Origin: an uncultured Burkholderiaceae bacterium
Lineage (GTDB): Bacteria; Pseudomonadota; Gammaproteobacteria; Burkholderiales; Burkholderiaceae_B
Assembly: GCA_937888805.1 (NCBI GenBank)
Contig: CALBEY010000135.1
Coordinates: forward strand, 1-36,287
Length of the DNA stretch: 36,287 bases
Direction: 5' to 3'
Shown one piece after another: positions 9,489 to 19,238 of the stretch. The stretch's first letter is position 1, and each line of letters begins with the position of its first letter. Both the position numbers and the translations under genes were made by a program. The notes under the pieces are model-generated. The model saw nothing but the letters and a program-made list of their open reading frames with translations, was not told where the DNA came from and ran no database searches.

Positions 9489-11207
9489 ATGGAAATGACA
9501 GGCGCCGACATCGTCGTGAACTGTCTGGCTGAAGAAGGCGTGGAACACGTCTTCGGTTATCCGGGCGGCGCAGTTCTTTATATTTACGACGCAATTTTTA
9601 CCCAAAACAAATTTAAGCATATTTTGGTTCGTCACGAACAAGCGGCGGTCCACGCGGCTGACGCATACGCTCGTTCCTCTGAAAAGGTCGGTGTGGCACT
9701 TGTGACAAGCGGCCCGGGTGTGACTAACGCGGTGACAGGTATTGCCACAGCGTACATGGACTCAATCCCAATGGTTATCATCAGCGGTCAAGTGCCCACG
9801 CACGCGATTGGTGAGGATGCCTTCCAAGAATGCGACACAGTCGGCATCACCCGTCCGTGCGTAAAGCATAACTTCTTGGTTCGCGATGTCCGTGAACTCG
9901 CTGACACGATCCGTCGTGCGTTTTACATTGCCCGCACCGGTCGTCCTGGCCCCGTATTGGTGGATATTCCCAAGGACATTACGATCGCCAAAACCAAGTT
10001 TGGTCCGCCTAAGGGCGAGGTCATCATGCGGTCATATTCGCCGGTGGTCAAAGGCCATCAAGGTCAAATCAAGAAAGCCGTGCAAATGTTGCTACAAGCC
10101 GAGCGCCCCATGATTTACAGCGGTGGTGGCGTGATCTTGGCGAATGCCTCGGAGCAGCTGCGCACCCTAGTCAAAATGATAGGTGCGCCATGTACTAACA
10201 CCCTCATGGGTCTTGGCGCGTTTCCATCGACAGATCCGCAGTTCGTTGGCATGCCCGGTATGCACGGCACCTACGAGGCCAACATGTCAATGCAGCATTG
10301 CGACGTGTTGGTGGCTGTTGGTGCGCGTTTTGATGATCGCGTGATTGGAAACCCCAAGCACTTCGCGCAAGCGCCACGCAAGATCATTCATTTGGATATC
10401 GATCCCTCTTCGATTTCGAAGCGTGTGAAAGTGGACGTGCCAATTGTGGGTAATGTCAAAGACGTTCTCAATGAGCTGATTGGCCAATACGAGGCGGCTG
10501 CCGTCGAAACCCCACCAAACAAAGTTGCACTGGGCAAATGGTGGGAGCAAGTCAAACAGTGGCGCGGCATCGATTGCTTGAAGTTCGCCACATCGGAAGA
10601 ATTCATCAAGCCACAGTCGGTGGTGCAAAAGGTTTGGGAAGTTACCCAAGGTGACGCTTTCATCACCTCGGATGTGGGGCAGCACCAAATGTGGGCTGCT
10701 CAATACTATGGTTTTGACAAACCAAGGCGCTGGATCAATTCGGGCGGATTGGGCACCATGGGTGTTGGTTTGCCCTATGCCATGGGTGTTCAGATGGCCA
10801 ATCCTGATGCCACCGTTGCTTGCATCACGGGTGAAGGTTCGATCCAGATGAATATCCAGGAATTATCGACCTGCAAGCAGTACCACTTGACCCCCAAAGT
10901 GATTTGCTTGAATAACCGTTACTTGGGGATGGTACGGCAATGGCAACAGATTGATTATGGCTCGCGTTACTCGGAGTCCTACATGGACGCCCTGCCGGAC
11001 TTTGTGTCTTTGGTACAAGCCTATGGTCACGTTGGCATGCGTATCGACAAGCCAGGTGATGTTGATGGCGCTTTGAGGGAAGCTTTTGCGATGAAAGACC
11101 GACTGGTCTTCATGGACTTCATCACTGACCAATCAGAAAATGTCTGGCCAATGGTGAAAGCTGGCAAAGGGCTGACCGAAATGTTGCTCGGTTCTGAAGA
11201 TCTATAA
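9489..11207 (+). CDS. ilvB: Acetolactate synthase large (catalytic) subunit
   Basis: A 572-residue thiamine-diphosphate enzyme that condenses two pyruvates to 2-acetolactate, or pyruvate with 2-oxobutyrate, the first common step of Val/Leu/Ile synthesis. Start chosen at the ATG at 9489, after the ribosome site AAAGGAA; 11 extra upstream codons are open but have no family match. Domains in order: N-terminal pyrimidine-binding domain (GYPGGAVLYIYDA, with catalytic Glu in RHEQAAVHAADAYAR), central domain with the GARFDDRV segment, C-terminal diphosphate domain with GEGSIQMN...NN (GDG-type motif). Length is normal. It is followed after nine bases by the regulatory subunit gene, as in a standard ilvBHC operon. 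It could equally be named ilvI. Confidence 0.97.
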   Translation: MEMTGADIVVNCLAEEGVEHVFGYPGGAVLYIYDAIFTQNKFKHILVRHEQAAVHAADAYARSSEKVGVALVTSGPGVTNAVTGIATAYMDSIPMVIISGQVPTHAIGEDAFQECDTVGITRPCVKHNFLVRDVRELADTIRRAFYIARTGRPGPVLVDIPKDITIAKTKFGPPKGEVIMRSYSPVVKGHQGQIKKAVQMLLQAERPMIYSGGGVILANASEQLRTLVKMIGAPCTNTLMGLGAFPSTDPQFVGMPGMHGTYEANMSMQHCDVLVAVGARFDDRVIGNPKHFAQAPRKIIHLDIDPSSISKRVKVDVPIVGNVKDVLNELIGQYEAAAVETPPNKVALGKWWEQVKQWRGIDCLKFATSEEFIKPQSVVQKVWEVTQGDAFITSDVGQHQMWAAQYYGFDKPRRWINSGGLGTMGVGLPYAMGVQMANPDATVACITGEGSIQMNIQELSTCKQYHLTPKVICLNNRYLGMVRQWQQIDYGSRYSESYMDALPDFVSLVQAYGHVGMRIDKPGDVDGALREAFAMKDRLVFMDFITDQSENVWPMVKAGKGLTEMLLGSEDL

Positions 11208-11216
11208 GGGGCTGAC

Positions 11217-11708
11217 ATGAAACACATTATTTCAGTTCTGATGGAAAACGAACCTGGCGCGCTTTCGCGGGTGGTTGGTCTGTTCTCGGCGCGCGGCTAC
11301 AACATTGAAACATTGACAGTGGCACCCACTGAAGATGCCACGTTATCGCGCTTAACAGTCACAACGGCTGGTTCAGATGCTGTGATTGAGCAGGTAACAA
11401 AGCACTTAAACCGGCTCATTGACGTGGTAAAGATGGTAGATTTGACCGACGGTCCGCACATAGAGCGTGAGCTGATGCTGATCAAAGTCAGGGCTGTTGG
11501 CAAAGAGCGCGAAGAAATCAAGCGTATGGCCGATATTTTTCGTGGGCACATTGTGGATGTCACTGACAAAACCTACACGGTGGAGTTGACTGGTGATCAT
11601 GTGAAAATCCAAGCTTTTATTGAGGCACTTGATCCAACGGCGATTCTAGAAACCGTTCGCACGGGTGCTTGTGGTATCGGGCGCGGTGAGCGTGTTTTAC
11701 GCCTTTAA
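11217..11708 (+). CDS. ilvH: Acetolactate synthase small (regulatory) subunit
   Basis: 163 residues. The N-terminal ACT domain (MKHIISVLMENEPGALSRVVGLFSARGYNIE...) binds valine and confers feedback inhibition on the large subunit; the C-terminal domain (from ~residue 80, ELMLIKV...) activates catalysis and contacts IlvB. Full length is normal. GGGG-CTGAC lies before the ATG and the gap to ilvB is nine bases, so translational coupling is likely. Confidence 0.97.
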   Translation: MKHIISVLMENEPGALSRVVGLFSARGYNIETLTVAPTEDATLSRLTVTTAGSDAVIEQVTKHLNRLIDVVKMVDLTDGPHIERELMLIKVRAVGKEREEIKRMADIFRGHIVDVTDKTYTVELTGDHVKIQAFIEALDPTAILETVRTGACGIGRGERVLRL

Positions 11709-11733
11709 GTACAAATTGACACAACACGACTAA

Positions 11734-12780
<1,047 letters not shown>

Positions 12781-12835
12781 GCTTGAGCGTTTTGTGTCCC
12801 ACAGTCATTAAAGGGACACCGATTGACCAAGTGCT

Positions 12836-12882
12836 GCGCCCTGATCAGATCTGAAACCGATCACAGTCAGGGCGCTTTTTTT
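12836..12882 (+). terminator. Terminator of the ilvBHC operon
   Basis: A perfect nine-base stem GCGCCCTGA (12836-12844) / TCAGGGCGC (12867-12875) is followed by seven T. A further hairpin, GTGTCCC / GGGACAC (12794-12819), lies upstream without a T tract and may protect the 3' end. Confidence 0.85.
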
Positions 12883-12901
12883 GGGTTAACCTTCGGTTGA
12901 T

Positions 12902-13561
12902 ATGAACACTCCTTCTTACCCCCACCCCATCATTGCCCGAGAGGGTTGGCCATTTATCGCCGGTTCAGTGCTGCTTGCACTGTTGGTTAGTTTTTGGTCT
13001 ATTGGCTGGTCTATTCCGTTGTGGGTCTTGGCTGTCTTTGTATTGCAGTTTTTTAGAGACCCCCCTAGGCAAGGTTCGACCGCAGATAACGCGGTATTGA
13101 GCCCAGCTGACGGACGAATTGTTGTGATTGCTGAAGTCGATGATCCTTACGCTGAACGTCGCGCCCTTAAAATCAGCGTGTTTATGAACGTCTTTAACGT
13201 GCACAGTAATCGTTCACCTGTTGATGGCTCGGTTAAGACAGTGACCTACTTTCCAGGTCAGTTTTTCAATGCTGCGTTGGATAAAGCCTCTCTTGAAAAC
13301 GAACGCAATGCGATGATTATTGAGACCACGCAGGGTCATATCGTGACAGCTGTGCAGGTAGCGGGCCTGGTAGCCAAACGAATTCTTTGTTACGCCAAAG
13401 TTGGCCAAACGCTTGGGCGCGGTGAACGTTACGGCTTTATCCGTTTTGGTTCGCGGGTGGACGTTTACTTGCCACTGAGCGCCCGTCCACGGGTGTCGAT
13501 TGGCGATCGGGTGAGTGCAACAACGACGGTGTTGGCTGAGTTACCTGATGAACATGCCTGA
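12902..13561 (+). CDS. psd: Phosphatidylserine decarboxylase proenzyme (short form)
   Basis: 219 residues, matching the short PSD subfamily. It makes phosphatidylethanolamine from phosphatidylserine at the inner membrane. The chain self-cleaves between Gly183 and Ser184 in [11 protein letters not shown], creating a pyruvoyl group on the small alpha subunit. A hydrophobic N-terminal segment (~17-50) anchors it, and [16 protein letters not shown], the conserved His-containing block, follows. It overlaps the next gene by 14 bases, so the two steps of PE synthesis are coupled in one operon, downstream of the ilvC terminator. Confidence 0.95.
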   Translation: MNTPSYPHPIIAREGWPFIAGSVLLALLVSFWSIGWSIPLWVLAVFVLQFFRDPPRQGSTADNAVLSPADGRIVVIAEVDDPYAERRALKISVFMNVFNVHSNRSPVDGSVKTVTYFPGQFFNAALDKASLENERNAMIIETTQGHIVTAVQVAGLVAKRILCYAKVGQTLGRGERYGFIRFGSRVDVYLPLSARPRVSIGDRVSATTTVLAELPDEHA

Positions 13562-14348
13562 ACAACCAGAAAAGCAGTCAGAGCCCACCGTTGAGCAGCA
13601 AGATCGGGAAGGGCGTCGCCGCGCCATCTATTTATTGCCCAATGCGTTCACCACGGCAGCATTGTTCGCCGGTTTTTTTGCGGTTGTTCAGGCCATGAAT
13701 GCCAAGTTCGAGTTGGCCGCCATTGCTATTTTTGCGGCTCTTGTCCTCGATGGCATGGATGGTCGTGTTGCCCGACTTACCAATACACAGTCAGCATTCG
13801 GCGAGCAATACGACTCGCTTTCAGACATGACCTCATTTGGCGTGGCACCAGCGCTTGTGGCCTACGAGTTCGCCATGTATGACTTGGGCCGATGGGGATG
13901 GTTAGCAGCCTTCGTTTACGTGGCGGGTGCGGCGTTGCGTTTGGCACGTTTCAACACCAATATCGGGACGACCGACAAACGATTTTTTCAGGGGCTCCCT
14001 AGCCCTGCGGCAGCGGCGTTAGTGGCCGGGTTTGTTTGGTTGGTGCAAGATGCTCGGTTAGTTGTTGATCCCGAGCTTTTGGCGTGGCTGATGTTTGGCC
14101 TGACGTTGTACGCTGGTATGGCGATGGTGACCAACGCACCCTTTTACAGCGGTAAAAACTTCACACTGGGTCGTAGCGTCCCGTTTTGGGCGATCTTGGC
14201 GTTGGTAGCGACCTTCGTATTTGTTTCAAGTAACCCACCCTTGGTGCTTTTTTCACTTTTTGTGATTTACGGTCTGTCGGGTTGGTTTGTTTGGGCTTGG
14301 CGCTTAAGGCGCGCCAAGCAGTTAACTTTCAAGTCACCGCAAGACTGA
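13548..14348 (+). CDS. pssA: CDP-diacylglycerol-serine O-phosphatidyltransferase
   Basis: About 266 residues; a multi-spanning membrane enzyme that makes phosphatidylserine from CDP-diacylglycerol and serine, the substrate of the preceding Psd. The CDP-alcohol phosphotransferase motif D-G-x2-A-R-x8-G-x3-D-x3-D is seen as [20 protein letters not shown] followed by QYDSLSD. Six or more hydrophobic helices follow. The start is taken at the ATG at 13548 with GAG seven bases upstream; a second ATG at 13554 is possible, and the 13515 frame start would add residues with no family match. The start lies inside psd. Confidence 0.94.
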   Translation: MNMPEQPEKQSEPTVEQQDREGRRRAIYLLPNAFTTAALFAGFFAVVQAMNAKFELAAIAIFAALVLDGMDGRVARLTNTQSAFGEQYDSLSDMTSFGVAPALVAYEFAMYDLGRWGWLAAFVYVAGAALRLARFNTNIGTTDKRFFQGLPSPAAAALVAGFVWLVQDARLVVDPELLAWLMFGLTLYAGMAMVTNAPFYSGKNFTLGRSVPFWAILALVATFVFVSSNPPLVLFSLFVIYGLSGWFVWAWRLRRAKQLTFKSPQD

Positions 14349-14358
14349 CATCCAATAT

Positions 14359-14865
14359 TCAAAAAAATCGGATCCTGTCATACATGTACATCGGGTCAGG
14401 CCCGGGATAGTGTTCCGTGACGACTTTTCCATCCGTGCCAAAGAAAACGTACATCAACGAATTCCAAACATCTGATTGGCGGTAGCGGTACGACCACACA
14501 ATTTTTAGATTGCTTGGTAGCCCGACCTTATTAATGCTCTCTGGTGGACCGAACGCGCAGCGCACTTGCTCGGGCGTCCAGACGCCTTGCCCTAATTGAT
14601 TAAACGCGCGGTCAGTCAAGATCTGTTCGAATTCGCTCACGCGCGATTGGGCATCAACATTGGTCGCAAAGGCGTACTGCCCCATAGGTTGTTGAGACCA
14701 AATGGCCCGTTTGGTTCCGTCAGGGCCAGCACATAACGTCGTTGGCGCACCAAACTGCTTTTCGACCGTTGTCAGTGCAGTACCGGGTTTAACCGATGTT
14801 ATTTGAGCGCACCCAACAGTTGTGGCCATGATTACAGACAGGGCAATCCAGCGGTAGGTTTTCAT
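14359..14865 (-). CDS. Putative lipoprotein, paralogue of the next gene (SmpA/BamE-like fold likely)
   Basis: 168 residues with a lipoprotein signal peptide (hydrophobic 7-18, lipobox TTVGC, Cys19). The body carries 'ITSVKPGTALTTVEKQFGAPT' and, later, 'VRCAFGPPESI', a repeated pattern in which a turn-Gly-Thr and 'FGxP' recur. This resembles SmpA/OmlA-type lipoprotein repeats, in which each half predicts a small alpha-beta unit. Its neighbour on the right has the same layout, so the pair is a tandem duplication. The function is unknown. It is probably anchored to the outer membrane because no Asp follows the lipobox Cys. It converges with pssA with only 10 bases between stops. Confidence 0.75.
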   Translation of the reverse strand: MKTYRWIALSVIMATTVGCAQITSVKPGTALTTVEKQFGAPTTLCAGPDGTKRAIWSQQPMGQYAFATNVDAQSRVSEFEQILTDRAFNQLGQGVWTPEQVRCAFGPPESINKVGLPSNLKIVWSYRYRQSDVWNSLMYVFFGTDGKVVTEHYPGPDPMYMYDRIRFF

Positions 14866-14867
14866 GG

Positions 14868-15383
14868 CTATCGACCGAAAAACATGGTGTTGAGTTCAGG
14901 GTTTGGCGCTGTTGAATAGCCAACCACGTTGTTGGTGGCTTTGTCGACGCTGACGTAAAGCAGCATGTAGCCGGCGTTGGCATCCCCTATGTAAGGGTAC
15001 TGCCAGACAGCCTGGTCGGGCTTGTCTGGGTAGGTTTCAATCCGGTTGGGCGCGCCAAAGTGGCAGCGAAGGCGCTCAGCACTCCATGTGCCTTGGTTAA
15101 GGACTTGGAATTCGTTATTCGTGAGTACTTGGGTAAATGCTGAGACAGCGCCACTGGCACTGACATCGGCGCGCCAGGCGTATTGGCCGGAAGGCTCAGT
15201 CGACCAAACAACACGCTGGCCACCATCGGGATTGGGGCAGCTGATCGACGGCTGCCCATACTGACTAATGACCGTTTGTAGGGGAGTGCCTGGGGTGATT
15301 TGGCTCATTGAGCCACAGCCCATGAGCGTGACCAGGCTGGTCAGACTAAGGATTCTAATGGATGATTTAAATGGGTATTCCAA
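14868..15383 (-). CDS. Putative lipoprotein, tandem paralogue
   Basis: 171 residues; signal peptide with lipobox TLMGC (Cys ~23). It shares with its downstream paralogue the sequence layout 'ITPGTPLQTVISQYGQPS', 'R.VWS.EP.GQYA', 'VSAFTQVLTNNEFQVLNQGTWSAERLRCHFGAPNRI' and a C-terminal tyrosine-rich segment. The gap to the paralogue is two bases, so the two are translated from one mRNA. Both contain conserved cysteines (in 'C-P/AGPDG' and 'RC-FG') that could form a disulphide. No enzymatic motif is visible. Confidence 0.75.
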   Translation of the reverse strand: MEYPFKSSIRILSLTSLVTLMGCGSMSQITPGTPLQTVISQYGQPSISCPNPDGGQRVVWSTEPSGQYAWRADVSASGAVSAFTQVLTNNEFQVLNQGTWSAERLRCHFGAPNRIETYPDKPDQAVWQYPYIGDANAGYMLLYVSVDKATNNVVGYSTAPNPELNTMFFGR

Positions 15384-15671
15384 GAAAAATCCTTTTTTGA
15401 ACGGGTGTCTAAGGTAACGTGTCGACCCAATTATCGCATCAAAGTACGGTATACTTTTAAACTAAGCAATTGTTTTGCAAATAGTATTTTAAGTGTATTG
15501 AACAAGTGGGTCATCTGTTATGAAGTGACATGATGTGTTCATGACTACCCGCTCAGTGTTTTGTGTTTAAGAATGTTAGTTTTGAAACTGCCTTTTTGGA
15601 TTTTGTTCCCCACTTTTATAACCGTCACGCATGAACACCTCGGTTTATGCGCTTGTCATTAGAGGATTACC

Positions 15672-15941
15672 ATGTCTGTTGCTGATATTAAGAAGTCCGA
15701 AATTGTTTCCAATTTCCAACGCGCCCAAGGTGACACGGGCTCGCCCGAAGTCCAAGTGGCTTTGCTGACAGCTCGCATTAACGAGTTGACAGACCACTTC
15801 AAAGAGCACAAGAAGGACCATCACTCGCGTCGTGGATTACTGCGGATGGTTAGCCGTCGCCGGAAGTTACTCGATTACCTAAAGGGACGCAGCCCTGATT
15901 CATACCGTGCGCTTATCGAAAAACTTGGTCTGCGTAAGTGA
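15672..15941 (+). CDS. rpsO: 30S ribosomal protein S15
   Basis: 89 residues, the standard S15 length, with the family blocks [47 protein letters not shown] and a basic C-terminus. It binds the 16S rRNA central domain in small-subunit assembly. AGAGGA precedes the ATG by seven bases. The AT-rich 288 bases upstream (15384-15671) must hold its promoter and any S15 autoregulatory mRNA structure; I could not single out a convincing -35/-10 pair. It is followed by the conserved rpsO-pnp hairpin and pnp. Confidence 0.97.
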   Translation: MSVADIKKSEIVSNFQRAQGDTGSPEVQVALLTARINELTDHFKEHKKDHHSRRGLLRMVSRRRKLLDYLKGRSPDSYRALIEKLGLRK

Positions 15942-15970
15942 TTTTTACGCAGGACGATCACCCATGATCT

Positions 15971-16020
15971 GACCGCAAAGGGGGCAACATCGAGTTGCCT
16001 GCCTTGCGGTCTTTTTGTTT
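15971..16020 (+). terminator. rpsO-pnp intergenic hairpin (attenuator / processing site)
   Basis: The stem GACCGCAA (15971-15978) / TTGCGGTC (16004-16011), with an inner GGCAAC/GTTGCC stem, is followed by TTTTTGTTTTG. It acts as a terminator for rpsO. In enterobacteria a hairpin at this junction is the RNase III site through which PNPase controls its own mRNA; whether this one is so used is an inference. Confidence 0.7.
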
Positions 16021-16038
16021 TGTAAGGAATCTATTGCA

Positions 16039-18255
16039 ATGTTCAACAAAGTGACCCAATCCTTTCAATATGGCCAACACACCGTCACGCTGGAAACGGG
16101 TGAAATTGCTCGCCAAGCTTCAGGTGCCGTTGTTGTGTCAATTGAAGACACTGTGGTGCTGGCAACAGTTGTTGGTGCTAAAAACGCCCGTGCTGGGCAA
16201 GACTTCTTTCCCTTGACGGTCGACTACGTCGAAAAGACCTATGCCGCTGGTCGTATTCCAGGTGGATTTTTCAAGCGTGAAGGTCGTTTGTCAGAAAAAG
16301 AAACGCTGACATGTCGCTTGATCGACCGTCCGTTGCGTCCTTTGTTTCCTGAGGGCTTCTACAACGAAGTTCAGATCATCGTTCAAGTGCTGTCAGTCAA
16401 TCCTGAAATCGATCCTGACATTGCCGCCATGATTGGTGCTTCTGCGGCTTTGGCCATTTCAGGTATCCCATTCAATGGCCCGATTGGTGCTGCGCGCGTG
16501 GGTTATGTTGATGGTCAATACATCTTGAACCCAACGGGTACACAGATGAGCCAGTCAAAAATGGATCTGGTTGTGGCTGGAACCCAATCGGCTGTTCTGA
16601 TGGTTGAGTCTGAAGCCAAAGAATTATCCGAAGAAATCATGCTCGGTGGCGTGGTGTTTGGTCATGAGAATATGCAGGTCGCCATTAACGCGATCAATGA
16701 ATTGGTTCGCCAAGCTGGCAAGCCTGAGTGGGATTGGCAGCCAGAGCCCAAAAATGAGGCATTGATCGCTGCGGTGACAGCGGCGGCCCAAGAAGGATTG
16801 GTTGCCGCCTATCAAATTCGTCAAAAGCAAGAGCGCACAACGTGTTTGCGTGACGTTTATGCCAAGGTTAAAGACACCTTGGCCGAGCAAGCGGCAGCAA
16901 GCGGTCAGGATAAACCTGATAACGTCGCCATTGAAAACGTCTTGTTCGATTTAGAGTCACGCATTGTTCGCCAGCAAATCTTGTCCGGTGAGCCACGTAT
17001 TGACGGTCGTGACACCCGTACAGTTCGTCCCATCGAAATCCGCACAGGTGTATTACCTCGTGCCCATGGCAGTGCGTTGTTCACGCGAGGCGAGACGCAG
17101 GCCTTGGTTGTGGCCACCTTGGGTACCAAGCAAGACGAACAGATTATTGATTCGATCACGGGCGACTATCGGGACCGGTTCTTATTGCATTACAACTTCC
17201 CTCCCTTCGCGACAGGCGAAGCCGGGCGTTTTGGGGCGCCAAAGCGCCGCGAAATCGGCCACGGTCGCTTGGCCAAGCGTGCGTTGGTTGCGATGATGCC
17301 TGATCACGCTGATTTCCAGTACACGATCCGTGTGGTGTCAGAAATCACTGAGTCCAACGGCTCTTCTTCAATGGCATCGGTCTGTGGTGGCGCATTGGCC
17401 ATGATGGATGCTGGTGTGCCGTTGAAGGATCACGTGGCTGGTGTGGCCATGGGTTTGATTTTGGATGATGGCAAGTTTGCGGTGTTGACTGACATCTTGG
17501 GTGATGAAGATCACCTTGGCGATATGGACTTCAAAGTCGCGGGTACAAAGACTGGTGTGACTGCCCTGCAAATGGACATCAAAATCCAAGGCATCACCAA
17601 AGAAATCATGCAAGTTGCGTTGGCGCAAGCCCGTGACGGCCGTATGCATATTCTGGGCAAGATGCGTGAAGTCATGGACGGTTCGCGTCAAGAGTTGTCA
17701 GCATTTGCGCCACGCATGTTGTCAATGAAGATCAATCCCGAGAAAATTCGTGACGTGATCGGTAAGGGCGGCGCCACCATTCGTGGTTTGACGGAAGAGA
17801 CCGGAGCACAGATCGATATTTCAGACGATGGCACCATTGTGATTTCTAGCGCTGATCTCGACAAAGCGCGTGAAGCACAGCGTCGCATCACCGAGTTGAC
17901 GGCAGACGTTGAAGTCGGACAGGAATACGATGGCAGCGTCTTGCGTTTGCTGGACTTTGGTGCCATTGTTCAGGTTCTGCCTGGGCGTGACGGTCTGCTG
18001 CACATTTCTGAAATCGCCAACTACCGGATTGCCAACATCAACGACGTTCTTAAAGTGGGTCAGGCTGTGCGCGTTAAAGTGCTCGAAGTTGATGACAAGG
18101 GTCGTCTGCGTTTGTCGGTTAAAGCCATCGGTGGTATTGAACTACAGACACCGGGCGGTGCAGCGGCGTTAGCTGAAGCTACCGCACAGGCGGCAGCGGC
18201 TACGGCTGCACCAGCGGGGGCTGAACCAACAGCCGAAGACAAGCCTGTGCAGTAA
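16039..18255 (+). CDS. pnp: Polynucleotide phosphorylase
   Basis: 738 residues; 3'-5' phosphorolytic exoribonuclease and degradosome component. Domains: RNase PH 1 (~5-140), all-helical linker (~150-225), RNase PH 2 (~315-540, with the active-site region [23 protein letters not shown] carrying the catalytic acidic residues), KH (~555-615, with [10 protein letters not shown]), and S1 (~622-690), then an Ala-rich tail. The start is the ATG at 16039, with AAGGAA upstream; eight further in-frame codons lie before it inside the attenuator tail. Length is slightly above the E. coli enzyme because of the Ala-rich tail. Confidence 0.97.
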   Translation: MFNKVTQSFQYGQHTVTLETGEIARQASGAVVVSIEDTVVLATVVGAKNARAGQDFFPLTVDYVEKTYAAGRIPGGFFKREGRLSEKETLTCRLIDRPLRPLFPEGFYNEVQIIVQVLSVNPEIDPDIAAMIGASAALAISGIPFNGPIGAARVGYVDGQYILNPTGTQMSQSKMDLVVAGTQSAVLMVESEAKELSEEIMLGGVVFGHENMQVAINAINELVRQAGKPEWDWQPEPKNEALIAAVTAAAQEGLVAAYQIRQKQERTTCLRDVYAKVKDTLAEQAAASGQDKPDNVAIENVLFDLESRIVRQQILSGEPRIDGRDTRTVRPIEIRTGVLPRAHGSALFTRGETQALVVATLGTKQDEQIIDSITGDYRDRFLLHYNFPPFATGEAGRFGAPKRREIGHGRLAKRALVAMMPDHADFQYTIRVVSEITESNGSSSMASVCGGALAMMDAGVPLKDHVAGVAMGLILDDGKFAVLTDILGDEDHLGDMDFKVAGTKTGVTALQMDIKIQGITKEIMQVALAQARDGRMHILGKMREVMDGSRQELSAFAPRMLSMKINPEKIRDVIGKGGATIRGLTEETGAQIDISDDGTIVISSADLDKAREAQRRITELTADVEVGQEYDGSVLRLLDFGAIVQVLPGRDGLLHISEIANYRIANINDVLKVGQAVRVKVLEVDDKGRLRLSVKAIGGIELQTPGGAAALAEATAQAAAATAAPAGAEPTAEDKPVQ

Positions 18256-18305
18256 GTAGGTATCAGTTTGCTCAGGTGGTGCGTTTTTTAAGATTGAAGC
18301 GTACC

Positions 18306-18341
18306 AATAAAAACACCACGCTTAGGCGTGGTGTTTTTATT
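18306..18341. terminator. Bidirectional terminator after pnp
   Basis: The stem ACACCACGC (18313-18321) / GCGTGGTGT (18326-18334) with loop TTAG has an A-run before it and a T-run after it, so it can stop transcription from pnp and from the minus-strand hepT-like remnant. Confidence 0.8.
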
Positions 18342-18364
18342 GGGTGGTGTACTTTTTTAGTTGC

Positions 18365-18706
18365 TCAGACACTACTTTGCTGTATTTTTTGAATCTTCTG
18401 ATGAAGCTTGGGAAGTTCGCGTTCAATGGTTTTCCATAGAATTTCAAAATCAACCTTGAAGTAACCATGTGCAACTGCATTTCGCAGTTGGTAGGCAGAG
18501 CTCAAAGGTAACTCAGGGTGTGCAGCTGAAAACTCAGGAAAGCGTTTTTCGATAATGTTGCTGGACTCGCCTATTACTTCAAAGTTTCATATGACTGCAT
18601 CTTGCACGAGCTTGTTGTTTAAGAATGATATTTCATCCATATCTAAAACGTATTCTTCTATGCGCTCGATGGCCTCAATAATGTGAGACAGGTAGTCGGT
18701 TAACAA
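18365..18706 (-). pseudogene. hepT: HepT-like (DUF86) toxin remnant, with internal stop and lost 5' end
   Basis: Read on the minus strand, the frame gives 'LLTDYLSHIIEAIERIEEYVLDMDEISFL...', then DAVI-stop-NFEVIGESSNIIEKRFPEF, then QLRNAVAHGYFKVDFEILWKTIERELPKL, ending at a TGA (18367-18365). It matches DUF86/HepT ribonuclease or AMPylation-target toxins, including the RNxxxH block (LRNAVAH). The codon after DAVI, Arg in the family, is TGA (18589-18587), a single C-to-T change. The 5' end stops at the left end of the IS605-type element: a TAA lies 18 bases before the first TTG and no ATG is in frame. No MntA nucleotidyltransferase partner is nearby. The ATG at 20532, beyond the IS, is probably its original start (see findings). 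Confidence 0.75.
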
Positions 18707-18777
18707 GATACGCGGAAATCCTCTCCGTTAAGGGGGAGGATGAATAGCGCGGACACCAAAGGTGTCCTGTTTGTTGG

Positions 18778-19153
18778 TTATTCTGGTGTTTGCTGTTGCT
18801 CGATGTATTGGCCGATGATCGCTATCGGAGCCGCCACACGATGGCGCGATAGTAGACTGAGTGTCCCAGCGTTTCTTTGAAACACTGGGATATTGCTTCT
18901 GGCCAATCATGCGACTCGATACGCCCTTGAGGGTATTAATCAAAACCGATACAGAAACCTTGGGCGGGTCGTTGACAAGGCGGTGAACGTGGTCGTGCGC
19001 ACCATCGAATGCTGACAACTCGGCTCCAAAATCAAGACAGACCCCGGTGAAGATCGTTCGCAGGCCATCAATCACCTCTTTGGTGAACACGCCACGGCGG
19101 TGTTTGGTCACGCAGCCACGAAGACCCCATGCACAGGCATCTCTTAAAAACAC
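18778..19153 (-). pseudogene. tnpA: IS200/IS605 Y1 transposase TnpA, decayed at both ends
   Basis: The core 'VTKHRRGVFTKEVIDGLRTIF' and AHDHVHRLVNDPPK carries the HUH metal motif (HVH), and 'LINTLKGVSSRMI' follows as in Y1 transposases. The N-terminal strand VHLVFVTK is broken: HGVFV and VTK lie in different frames around 19110-19120, apparently from a small insertion. Near 18830 the frame shifts again, consistent with a two-base loss in the 'SCGGAPIAII' codons. The continuation IAIIGQYIEQQQTPE, which holds the catalytic Tyr, is in a different frame and ends at a TAA (18780-18778). The enzyme is therefore very unlikely to work. Any new movement would need TnpA supplied from elsewhere. Confidence 0.8.
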
Positions 19154-19200
19154 AGTGTCTACCGTTGCAACCGTGTCTACCGTGTCTACCGTGTCTAATG
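19152..19200. repeat. Short tandem repeats in the tnpA-tnpB promoter region
   Basis: The unit GTGTCTACC recurs (GTGTCTACCGTTGCAACC, then GTGTCTACC, GTGTCTACC and GTGTCTAAT). It lies between the divergent transposase genes, where tnpA translation and tnpB transcription begin. It could be slippage-made; a regulatory role is not shown. Confidence 0.6.
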
Positions 19201-19238
19201 TCGTTGTTTTTATTCGTAGACCAAGTATAATTTAGTCC

